Of a stretch of 64,000 bases of DNA, positions 1 through 6,701 are shown in pieces. Both the position numbers and the translations under genes were made by a program. Under the pieces are notes generated by a model. That model did not search any database. It saw only the letters and a list, made by a program, of their open reading frames with translations, and was not told the DNA's origin. The stretch covers positions 25,400 through 89,399 of the IMG/VR virus record IMGVR_UViG_3300032304_000700, one strand, 5' to 3'. The DNA comes from a virus. Every line of letters starts with the position of its first letter. Within the stretch, counting starts at the first letter, position 1.

Positions 1-1051
1 AGTTTGTTCTATCCAAAGTTTCAATCACTTTCACTTTTTGTTCGTTAGTCATGTTGTGAGCTCTGAATAATTTATTAGCGAATAATAACTTAGCGTTTAA
101 TAAGTTTACTTCGTTAATAGTTTTTTGTAAAGATTTGATAGTAGAATATGCTTCTTCAAGTTCTTTCTCTTTTTCGTCATCTTTAGATTCTTCAGCTTCG
201 TTTGTTAAGTCAGCTTCCATTTCTTTTAAGATTTCTTCTAAATCGATAACTTCATCCAAATCATCTTCTTTTTTATCATCTTCTTTAGCTTCTTCGTTAG
301 TAGCTTCTTTTTCTTCGGTTTCGTCTTTAGCTTCTTCAACTTTTTCTTCTTTTTCAGTTTCTTCAGCTTCGTACATAGATTCTTCGTTTTCGTCAGAATC
401 TTCACCTTCTAATTGTCTTTCTAACTCTTTTATGATAGAGTCTAAGTCCATATCATCTTCTGACATTTGGTCATCGGAATCCATATCCATAGAATCATCT
501 TCCATGTCGTGGTCAGCCATATCATGGTCACCATCGTTATCCAAATCACCTTCTTCAGGTGTAATTGAATCCATAGAATCTTCTTCAGAATCATCACCAC
601 CTTCTAATTCTGCAATTCTAGCTTTCAATTCTGCAATTTCTGCATCTTTGTCATCACCAGCCATAGCATCATCAGCAAATGGGTTTTCTTCTTCAGAAAT
701 GTCTGCTACTTTCTTATAGTCAGTACCAGCTTGTTCAGGTTTACCAGCATCTTTCTTTACACCAACTGATAAATCAGTCATTGCATCTAAAATTGGGTTT
801 GAACCTGGAGTCTCAGCGTATCCAGCGTCTACTTTAGACCCGATACCAGTTGAGCTTAATTCTTCGTTTGTTGTTTCTTGTTCATCATCCATATCCATTT
901 CTTCAGCTTCTGCTCTCATCTTTTGAGATAAGATAGATTGAAGTCTTGGAGTAAATGCTTCTTCAAGAGCCAACTTAGCGTTAGCTAATGCAGTTTCTTT
1001 AACGGCTTTAGCGTCAGCGATTGCTTCTTTCAATAATTTTGAATTTGCCAT
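1..1051 (-). CDS. 22: Prohead core / scaffold protein, gp22-like (3' end beyond window)
   Basis: Open frame from an ATG at 1051 running off the left edge without a stop (350 codons visible). The N-terminus (MANSKLLKEAIADAKAVKE) is helical and is followed by a long, extremely acidic middle rich in Asp, Glu, Ser and Met, including an Asp-rich run (DLDNDGDHDMADHD) that resembles a calcium loop. The visible end (LLNAKLLFANKLFRAHNMT) resembles the conserved C-terminal region of T4-like gp22 scaffolds of marine phages. In T4 the core protein directs prohead assembly and is degraded by gp21, which lies 1.2 kb upstream here. The ATG is preceded by a perfect AAGGAG eight bases away, exceptional in this window. 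The major capsid gene would be expected next, outside the window. The acidic composition produces a spurious Ser-rich frame on the opposite strand. Confidence 0.86.
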   Translation of the reverse strand, partial: MANSKLLKEAIADAKAVKETALANAKLALEEAFTPRLQSILSQKMRAEAEEMDMDDEQETTNEELSSTGIGSKVDAGYAETPGSNPILDAMTDLSVGVKKDAGKPEQAGTDYKKVADISEEENPFADDAMAGDDKDAEIAELKARIAELEGGDDSEEDSMDSITPEEGDLDNDGDHDMADHDMEDDSMDMDSDDQMSEDDMDLDSIIKELERQLEGEDSDENEESMYEAEETEKEEKVEEAKDETEEKEATNEEAKEDDKKEDDLDEVIDLEEILKEMEADLTNEAEESKDDEKEKELEEAYSTIKSLQKTINEVNLLNAKLLFANKLFRAHNMTNEQKVKVIETLDRTN

Positions 1052-1239
1052 CTTGTTTTCTCCTTAAATTTTGTTGTGAAGTTATTCTTGTAGGGAACTC
1101 CAATGTAATTATGTTGATTGTTCGGTCACACCTTATAGAGAAGGGTATTCATTAATCAACTATGTCTTGTAATCTCATAATAAAAAATGAGATATTTAGT
1201 AATATATATGTAAATTTTTTAGAAAACTAAAGAAAACTA
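1052..1239 (-). promoter_or_regulatory. Long leader/promoter region of the scaffold gene
   Basis: This 188-base stretch between bS21 and the scaffold gene is the longest non-coding interval in the window. On the minus strand it holds, in order, two phased TTTAGTTTTC-type repeats (operator entry), an A/T block with TATATATTA (about 1199-1208) that could be a -10 element, a 7-bp inverted repeat ATCTCAT/ATGAGAT (1172-1193), a C/T-rich segment (about 1133-1145) that could pair weakly with the ribosome-binding site, and AAGGAG. I read it as a dedicated promoter and untranslated leader for the highly expressed head genes. The start point is not determinable by eye. Confidence 0.5.
1060..1065 (-). 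promoter_or_regulatory. Strong Shine-Dalgarno of the scaffold gene
   Basis: The minus strand reads AAGGAG, then eight bases, then ATG at 1051. This is a full-length consensus ribosome-binding site. Most other starts in the window have only A/T-rich leaders; the only other clear case is at 3692-3695. Confidence 0.85.
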
Positions 1240-1241
1240 TT
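1222..1241. promoter_or_regulatory. Candidate operator: two 10-bp phased GAAAACTAAA-type repeats
   Basis: On the + strand 1222-1231 reads GAAAACTAAA and 1232-1241 reads GAAAACTATT, two copies exactly 10 bases apart. The 17-base core at 1223-1239 recurs exactly at 36542-36558 in front of the ribbon-helix-helix gene. Ribbon-helix-helix dimers usually bind short repeats one helical turn apart, so this may be a second target of that regulator, placed just upstream of the scaffold promoter region. Confidence 0.5.
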
Positions 1242-1416
1242 AAAATAGTTTGTTTTTTCTTATAGTTTCTTGCCTTTCTATCCTTTTTCTTTTGGAAGGT
1301 TTAATAAAATTCTTCCTTTCTCTAAGTTCTTCTATTTGTTTTATGGACTGAACTCTCTTTTTGTAATCTTTTATTGCCCACTCTATGTTTCCACCTTTAA
1401 CACTAACTATTAACAT
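1240..1416 (-). CDS. rpsU: Phage-encoded ribosomal protein bS21
   Basis: A 58-aa frame from an ATG at 1416 to TAA at 1240-1242. The N-terminus MLIVSVKGGNIEWAIKDYKK closely follows the bS21 pattern of Bacteroidota (MLI-x-VK-x-G-x-NIE-x-A-K-x-YK), and the middle (ELRERKNFIKPS then KRKR) matches the family's LRxRxxFxKPSxxKR. It is strongly basic, as expected for an rRNA-binding protein. bS21 sits on the 30S platform beside the 16S rRNA 3' tail. Phage-borne bS21 is known from other lineages, including pelagiphages. The C-terminus (ETIRKNKLF) is short and has no aromatic residue until the last position. AAGG touches the ATG directly, too close to be a normal ribosome-binding site. The gene follows the DUF5856-like gene by two bases and precedes the scaffold leader. 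Confidence 0.88.
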   Translation of the reverse strand: MLIVSVKGGNIEWAIKDYKKRVQSIKQIEELRERKNFIKPSKRKRIERQETIRKNKLF

Positions 1417-1418
1417 CC

Positions 1419-1790
1419 TTATTGTAAATTAACCAATTTGTATTTTGTTGAGTATAATAAAGTTACAACTGTATCTATGTCGTTTTGTAACCAACTCATT
1501 TGTAATTTTTCGTCTTGTCTTAACTTTGCAACTGCTGCAATCAATTTATCAAAATATGCAACTACATTTTTAATGTCATTGTTTGTATCTAATCCACTTA
1601 CTGCTTGTAATTTGATTAAACCATATTGTCCTTGATATGCTTCAACTAATCCGTCTACTATTCCACCAATTGAGTCGTAATAATTTCCCAATGCTAAATG
1701 TGCAGATAATGAACCAACACCTCTCTGTCCTAAATGAAATGAATGTGCCTGCGTTCTACTATGTAATAATAATGATGCTAGTTGTTCCAA
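1419..1790 (-). CDS. DUF5856-like (Dps/ferritin-like) phage protein
   Basis: This 123-aa protein appears all-helical, with the N-terminal pattern LLLHSRTQAHSFHL, then LALGNYYDSIGGIVDGLVEA and a YQGQYG turn. This arrangement of His, Tyr, Asp and Glu in paired helices is what I recall for the phage family DUF5856, whose fold resembles Dps/ferritin. Iron or DNA binding is therefore possible but unproven. The frame has no ATG at its beginning; the start is a TTG at 1788-1790, ten bases after the previous stop, with an A-rich leader. It lies in the head operon between the 136-aa gene and bS21. Confidence 0.7.
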   Translation of the reverse strand: MEQLASLLLHSRTQAHSFHLGQRGVGSLSAHLALGNYYDSIGGIVDGLVEAYQGQYGLIKLQAVSGLDTNNDIKNVVAYFDKLIAAVAKLRQDEKLQMSWLQNDIDTVVTLLYSTKYKLVNLQ

Positions 1791-1800
1791 TTTATTTCTT

Positions 1801-2211
1801 TTATTTTATTCCCAATCTTTCTTTCATAACATCTTCAGAAATGTCTGCAATTTCAAAATATCTACCCAATACATTTCCCATATCTTCATAAAGTGCTTCC
1901 AATCTTTGTTGTTGTTGAGATGCTTCTTTAGCTTCTTTTTCAAATGCACCTTGTAGTTTTTTCAATTCACCCATATTTCTTTTAATAGTGACTCTATCAA
2001 ACCAATCATCACCTTCTCTCAAAGTGTATTCTTGTGCAGCATCTGCAATTGCTCCCAATGTTTCTGCAACCTGTCTAATGTCAGATTTTCTACTTATTCC
2101 TTCTCTATGTTGACCATATGTTGAAATGATTTCCAAAAAATGCTTCTTTAAGTTTGAAGGCAATTTTTGAAATTCTTCATTTTCTTTCATTAAATCTTTT
2201 AACTTTATCAT
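1801..2211 (-). CDS. Conserved hypothetical head-module protein
   Basis: A 136-aa, mostly helical, charged protein with no motif I can name. The second half (residues about 78-115) is rich in Gln, Glu and Lys and could form a coiled coil (KKLQGAFEKEAKEASQQQQ). It starts at an ATG immediately after the protease stop (four bases). The position between gp21 and the scaffold suggests a role in prohead formation, like the small core proteins of T4, but the sequence does not show this. Confidence 0.6.
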   Translation of the reverse strand: MIKLKDLMKENEEFQKLPSNLKKHFLEIISTYGQHREGISRKSDIRQVAETLGAIADAAQEYTLREGDDWFDRVTIKRNMGELKKLQGAFEKEAKEASQQQQRLEALYEDMGNVLGRYFEIADISEDVMKERLGIK

Positions 2212-2215
2212 CTTA

Positions 2216-2806
2216 TTAGTTTAATTCTATTATAATTTCTCTCATTAAATCTTGTGACTTACACCACTTACCACATTCCTCTGCTACTTTTGCCCATTGT
2301 TTACTTTCGTTCATAGGAGCCATAAATGCACCATGTGTTGATGGGTTTGATACAAAGTCCCATCCAACTAATTCAAAGTCTTCCTGAACCATTACAGTAC
2401 CATCTCTAAGTTCTTTTACCGAACCCAATCCTCTACTACTAATACCTAGACGGATATTATTTTTCAATAATTCTTTTAAGATATTACCAGATGGAGTTGA
2501 TAGTATTTCTACTACACCACACACATCATCACCTTCCCAAAAAATTTCTCTAATATTATGAGAAACATTTTTTAAGTTAATAACAGGAGAATCTGGATGG
2601 TCTAATTCACCCAATGCTCTTCTTTCTTTGATAAGTTGTTCGTATTTCTTACATTCTCTTTCTAAGATTTCTTTAGGATATCTTCTATGATTTTGATTTG
2701 GTGCACCTGCTCTTTGTAGGATTCCCTTAACCAAATAAGTTCCATTGTCTTCTTGTTGAAGTTTTGCTTCAAACAAATGGGTTTCTATCAATAATCCTTT
2801 ATTCAT
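2216..2806 (-). CDS. 21: Prohead core protease gp21
   Basis: A 196-aa protein of the T4 gp21 prohead-protease family, a serine protease that cleaves scaffold and capsid proteins during maturation. Visible landmarks are NHRRYPKEILERE near residues 39-51, GELDHPDSP with the likely catalytic His70, LGISSRGLGS with Ser123/Ser124, and DFVSNPS around Asp150. Order and spacing fit gp21 (His then Ser). The length is close to T4 gp21. Its ATG abuts the stop of the EF-hand gene, so the two are probably co-translated. Its substrate, the scaffold, is encoded 1.2 kb downstream. Confidence 0.9.
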   Translation of the reverse strand: MNKGLLIETHLFEAKLQQEDNGTYLVKGILQRAGAPNQNHRRYPKEILERECKKYEQLIKERRALGELDHPDSPVINLKNVSHNIREIFWEGDDVCGVVEILSTPSGNILKELLKNNIRLGISSRGLGSVKELRDGTVMVQEDFELVGWDFVSNPSTHGAFMAPMNESKQWAKVAEECGKWCKSQDLMREIIIELN

Positions 2807-3111
2807 TATTTCTTATTTCTCAATGTTTCTAAATCAGAAGCTTCAATTTCACCATCACCATCGGTATCTAACTTATCTTGATTTCCAACCAATTCTTCTG
2901 GTAAGTTTGATAATCTACCTTCGTTCTTAGCTTTGTATGCTTTATCTACTGCAGTAAAGAACTTAGATTTTTGATTTGCGTCCATATCTTTTAAAGACTT
3001 ATGTGTTCTTTTCAACATATGTCTAAAAAGTTTTTCGTAGTCATCTTTGGACTCATCTAATACTTCTCTAACTACATTTCTTAATTGTTCTAAATTCATT
3101 TTATTGTGCAA
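2806..3111 (-). CDS. Small head-module protein with an EF-hand-like calcium loop
   Basis: A 101-aa protein with a helical, charged N-terminus and, near the end, DTDGDGEIEASD (residues 82-93). This fits an EF-hand loop: Asp at 1, 3 and 5, Gly at 6, Ile at 8 and Asp at 12, where Glu is more usual, followed by a short helix. A single calcium site is plausible. The frame's first ATG (3111) overlaps the previous gene by 11 bases; the second Met (3099, MNLEQLRNVVREVL) avoids overlap and may be the true start. It sits directly before the prohead protease. I do not recognise the rest of the protein. Confidence 0.65.
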   Translation of the reverse strand: MHNKMNLEQLRNVVREVLDESKDDYEKLFRHMLKRTHKSLKDMDANQKSKFFTAVDKAYKAKNEGRLSNLPEELVGNQDKLDTDGDGEIEASDLETLRNKK

Positions 3112-3685
3112 TTTTTCTGATTTGTTGTTCTAATTTAAGTAATCTCTCTTTTATAGTATAAATATGTTTATTTGTCCTTTTCCAGAAATTTTGATTACTC
3201 ACACCATTTTCTTGCTTTATTCTACCATACCACCCCATAAATTTTTCAATTTCTGCAAGTTGTTTGTTGATATTTGAAATCCCTTTATTAACTTTTATAT
3301 AAGCTGGTGAATCTTCTTTTTTCAATTCTATCCAACGATTCTCATTAACTACACTATATCCGGTTAACTTTGCAGCTTTTTTTGCACTTTTTTTATCACT
3401 ACCTTTCTTACCAAATGCATTAGGAATTTCATATCCTTGCACATTACCTGTAACATTCATTTCATCAACCATACCCCTAATTATTTCTTTAAGTTTATCG
3501 ATTGATTCCGATTTTACTTTATTTGGCAATCCTTTATGTTTAGTTGATGCAAAGTCTTTTGCAGATTTGTCATCGATATCCTCTGCAGCTTTTGCAACTT
3601 CAGGAGAAGGTGCATCCATATCACCTTTTTGTACGGCATGAACCATACCCATAAATCTTTGTTGTGCTTTACTTTTTGCTGGCAT
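3101..3685 (-). CDS. DUF3008-like head-module protein
   Basis: A 194-aa protein whose first 60 residues are the phage DUF3008 signature: MPAKSKAQQRFMGMVHAVQK, then EVAKAAEDI, AKDFASTKHKGLP. The family is usually a short stand-alone protein in phage head regions; here it carries a further 130-residue basic, helical extension (residues 90-194). The function is unknown. The start has a clear GGAG at 3692-3695, six bases before the ATG, one of only two good ribosome-binding sites in the window. Confidence 0.72.
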   Translation of the reverse strand: MPAKSKAQQRFMGMVHAVQKGDMDAPSPEVAKAAEDIDDKSAKDFASTKHKGLPNKVKSESIDKLKEIIRGMVDEMNVTGNVQGYEIPNAFGKKGSDKKSAKKAAKLTGYSVVNENRWIELKKEDSPAYIKVNKGISNINKQLAEIEKFMGWYGRIKQENGVSNQNFWKRTNKHIYTIKERLLKLEQQIRKIAQ

Positions 3686-3691
3686 ATTATT

Positions 3692-3695
3692 CTCC
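3692..3695 (-). promoter_or_regulatory. Shine-Dalgarno GGAG of the DUF3008-like gene
   Basis: The minus strand reads CGGAGA, with six bases between GGAG and the ATG at 3685. It is notable because nearly all neighbouring starts lack such a site. Confidence 0.65.
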
Positions 3696-3704
3696 GTTTA
3701 AATT

Positions 3705-3977
3705 TTATGATAATAGATATGCCGAACCTGCCGTTACGGTAATACTTCTTACATGCATTGGTATTGGTTCTCCAACTGATAAATGTTCCAATTTAATTGT
3801 AGAACGATTGCTTGTTTGAGATATTGAACCACTATAATTTCCATCAACAACACCTTCTAAAACAACTGATCCAGATGTTATTCCATTTTTGGAAACCATA
3901 ACACCCCATGCATTTGTTAAAGAACCAGATTGTCCTGTGGTATATTCTTTTGCGTTATAAATTCTATAATTTACCAT
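3705..3977 (-). CDS. Small beta-rich hypothetical protein, possible virion component
   Basis: A 90-aa protein rich in Ser, Thr, Gly and Val, predicted by eye to be mainly beta strand (SGSVVLEGVVDG, HVRSITVTAGSAYLLS). No cysteine, signal peptide or membrane segment is visible. It lies between the portal-proximal genes and the DUF3008-like gene, with gaps of 3 and 19 bases. The composition resembles small phage decoration or fibre-associated proteins, but nothing specific supports that. Confidence 0.55.
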   Translation of the reverse strand: MVNYRIYNAKEYTTGQSGSLTNAWGVMVSKNGITSGSVVLEGVVDGNYSGSISQTSNRSTIKLEHLSVGEPIPMHVRSITVTAGSAYLLS

Positions 3978-3980
3978 TTT

Positions 3981-4856
3981 TTATTTTTTTATTGATTCTT
4001 TTAATTCACTTAATAATTCATAAGTCATCATCATTGCGGAAAGGTGTTGTTCTTTAATCTTTTTTACAGACTTAATCTTTTTAACATTTGCAATTGTTTC
4101 TGTTAGTTTGATTTTAGTTACTTTATCATTAATCTTAGAACCAACTTCTTTCAATGAATCTACTAATTTAGAAACTTCATTATTAACATATTCACTTAAT
4201 TTACCAGTATTGTTGATGTTATTTATATATTCTCTCAATAATGATTTTTGTTCAGATGTAAGACTTTTGTATTTGTTATTAAAAGATTCTACTAATAATT
4301 TGTATGATACTGCTCTTAAATCTTCGTCTTGTTTTCTATATTCTTCTAAAACTGCATCTTTTACCTTTACATCTTTATTTTGAATAGATGAATTGATAAT
4401 GTTTTCTGCAATAGTAAATCTAGATGAAACTATATCCGTTGGGTCAAATGATTCTTCAGATGTAACGGTTTCAAATATCTTATAAATAGATGCAAGAGTT
4501 TTGTAGTTTGATATTGGAGATTTAATAAACTCATCTAAATTATAAGTTTCCTTAATTTCTTTAATAAGGTTATACTTTTCTTTTGTAAGTTTTTTCTCGT
4601 CAATCTTTTTACGAGCTTCCAATATCGTATTGATAAATTGTTCAGCCTTTGATTCCGAATTATATTTTTCGTTAATCAAATATTGATATAACTTTAGTTC
4701 TTTAGATAATTCTTTTTTAGAATTAAAATGTTCTTTTAAAATTTTTTCTGCTACTGATTTATTTGCAGACATGATTTCAGACGTAATTTGTCTTACTAAC
4801 AATTCAAATATGAATCCAGTATTTTTAAATTTAGAATGCTTTATTTTTTTCATCAA
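3981..4856 (-). CDS. Conserved hypothetical portal-proximal protein
   Basis: A 291-aa, Lys/Glu-rich, almost entirely helical protein, beginning MMKKIKHSKFKNTGFIFELL. Genes with this type of N-terminus occur beside the portal in other T4-like phages as far as I recall, without known function. Long charged helices (residues 20-110 and 180-285) suggest an elongated or coiled-coil protein. A TATTTATA element lies 18 bases upstream of the ATG, so it may head its own transcript. The second Met is an equally good start. Confidence 0.62.
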   Translation of the reverse strand: MMKKIKHSKFKNTGFIFELLVRQITSEIMSANKSVAEKILKEHFNSKKELSKELKLYQYLINEKYNSESKAEQFINTILEARKKIDEKKLTKEKYNLIKEIKETYNLDEFIKSPISNYKTLASIYKIFETVTSEESFDPTDIVSSRFTIAENIINSSIQNKDVKVKDAVLEEYRKQDEDLRAVSYKLLVESFNNKYKSLTSEQKSLLREYINNINNTGKLSEYVNNEVSKLVDSLKEVGSKINDKVTKIKLTETIANVKKIKSVKKIKEQHLSAMMMTYELLSELKESIKK

Positions 4857-4874
4857 TTGATATTATTTATCAGA

Positions 4875-4882
4875 TATAAATA
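4875..4882 (-). promoter_or_regulatory. Candidate phage promoter element TATTTATA
   Basis: The minus strand reads CATATTTATAT, 18 bases before the start at 4856. It is the same element seen in six other short intergenic gaps of the window. Confidence 0.35.
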
Positions 4883-4903
4883 TGTTTTTATATTAGTTTA
4901 TTA

Positions 4904-6646
4904 CTATTTATCCAAATTCTCTGTTAGAATTGTTTTTTTATTACCATTCATATCTTTAAAAACTTCTAAATATGATATTTTTCTTGGTTTGTATGGTATT
5001 GAGCCTTCTTTTGATTTAAGTGTTTTAATACCTAATGGGTCTCTACCAGCAATGTGGTCATCTTTACCATATCTAACTGTGTCTTTTGGTCTACCGATTT
5101 TACTTTCACTTTCTAATTCGGAATTTATAGAATTAATCTCTTCCTCTACATCGGTAGGGCCTTCTGTACCTGTTGGTTTTGCCGGGTCCATTCCCTGAGT
5201 TTCAATTGAGTTTAATCTAAATGATTGTTTAGTATCCTCTAATACTTGCATTGCCATTTTCTCTTGTTCGTCTTTGGCCATATTTAAAATAGTCTCATAC
5301 ATCCATTCTTTTGAAACCATCTTAGTTTGTTGCATTTGTTGAATCAATGCAACTTTGGAAGTATATAACTCAACTTTTTCTTGTTCATATATTTTAGATG
5401 GGATTGTCAATTCTAATGTAAAGTTTGTCAATCTATCATCATCAATTCCTTGTGCATATAAGTGAACAATTGCAATCTTTGTTAATTCCGAAACTATTAC
5501 TCTTTGTATTCTTTCAATAGTTTTTGCAAATCTAACATCCATTGCGGCAAGTGTTGCCTTACCATTTGTGTCCTCTTCATATCCTAAATATGCTTTTGGA
5601 ATTTGTAATGCTGCCATAAACTTATTTTTCAAATAGTTAATGTCATCAATCATATTATATTCCAATCCTTTCAAAGTATCAATTGAAGTTCCATTATCAC
5701 TACCACGAACTGGCATGTAATAATCTTCAATTAAGTTTTGCATATTATATTTTAAGTTATACTCACCAGTTCTTTCATCGACAAATGGAACTTTTTTAGA
5801 TGAGTTAATAATTTTCTGCATGTAGTTATCCACTTCATTTGGTGGAATATTACCAACATCTACTTTAAAGATTCTCTTTTCAGGGGCTCTCATTACTCTG
5901 TGGATTAACATAGCGTCTTCCATCAATTGCAATTGTTTCCAAACTCTTCTACCACCTTCAATCATAGATTTTCCGTAAGGTAAGAAATTTGAGTCACCAT
6001 TTAATCTAAAATGAGCTATTTCATAATTCTCATATTCTTTCTTAGGTGTAGATGATGGTCCTGAATATGGGTTTTGGTATGGTGCGTATACAAATTTAAC
6101 TCTTTGTGGGTTGTTTGGGTCAAATCCTTCAACTCTACTCATTTCGTATGTTGATAGTGGCAATACATTAACAATTCCTAAGTTTTCTGCCATTTCTAAT
6201 TGTAAATAAAAATCACCATACTTAACCAAATTTCTTGCCCATGGCCATAAATTAAATTCTATATTAAGAATATCGTAAAATAGATTTTCTAATATTTGTT
6301 TAATTTCTGCATCTTCGTGATGTATTTTTAAAACATTTCCAAATTCATTTCTAGCAGTACATTCATCTGCATATACATTCAATGCAGCAGATAAAATTGG
6401 GTCACTATCCATTGAATCGTAATCTCTAAACAAATCAATTCTAACTTGTTGATATGCTAATGATGATTCTACGGTACCGGATGCGTAGTTACTAACCTTC
6501 AACTTCATAAATCTGTCTACTAGATTCGTAGTCATGTTTTGATACTCATCGGTATCAATAACTTTAATACCTCTCTCCGTTTTACGGACAATAGTATTTG
6601 TTGAAAATAATTTTTGTAACCTACTAAATATTGTTTTTTCTGCCAT
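4904..6646 (-). CDS. 20: Portal vertex protein gp20
   Basis: A 580-aa protein matching T4 gp20, the dodecameric portal at the packaging vertex. Family hallmarks are visible: DLFRDYDSMDSDPILSAALN (about residues 74-93), YADECTARNE, the LWPWARNLVKYGDFYLQLE block, RLNGDSNFLPYGKSMIEGGR, the RAPEKRIFKVDVGN stretch, and YMPVRGSDNGTSIDTLKG. The length is a little above that of T4 gp20 (about 520 aa). The C-terminal tail after residue 480 is charged and less conserved. It precedes the prohead genes, as in T4 gene order. Confidence 0.94.
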   Translation of the reverse strand: MAEKTIFSRLQKLFSTNTIVRKTERGIKVIDTDEYQNMTTNLVDRFMKLKVSNYASGTVESSLAYQQVRIDLFRDYDSMDSDPILSAALNVYADECTARNEFGNVLKIHHEDAEIKQILENLFYDILNIEFNLWPWARNLVKYGDFYLQLEMAENLGIVNVLPLSTYEMSRVEGFDPNNPQRVKFVYAPYQNPYSGPSSTPKKEYENYEIAHFRLNGDSNFLPYGKSMIEGGRRVWKQLQLMEDAMLIHRVMRAPEKRIFKVDVGNIPPNEVDNYMQKIINSSKKVPFVDERTGEYNLKYNMQNLIEDYYMPVRGSDNGTSIDTLKGLEYNMIDDINYLKNKFMAALQIPKAYLGYEEDTNGKATLAAMDVRFAKTIERIQRVIVSELTKIAIVHLYAQGIDDDRLTNFTLELTIPSKIYEQEKVELYTSKVALIQQMQQTKMVSKEWMYETILNMAKDEQEKMAMQVLEDTKQSFRLNSIETQGMDPAKPTGTEGPTDVEEEINSINSELESESKIGRPKDTVRYGKDDHIAGRDPLGIKTLKSKEGSIPYKPRKISYLEVFKDMNGNKKTILTENLDK

Positions 6647-6701
6647 TTTGATATAATTCTATTTTTTTAAATATATGGAAAATTTTTGGTTTTTCCAAAT
6701 A

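Noticed and set aside
135-719. A 194-aa Ser-rich open frame on the + strand
   Set aside because: It is the reverse-strand reflection of the acidic scaffold gene; Asp/Glu codons read backwards give Ser/Phe. There is no start context and the composition is meaningless.
1172-1193. Inverted repeat ATCTCAT/ATGAGAT as a terminator after bS21
   Set aside because: The stem is only seven A/T-rich pairs with an eight-base loop and no proper T run; too weak to call. Kept only as part of the leader description.
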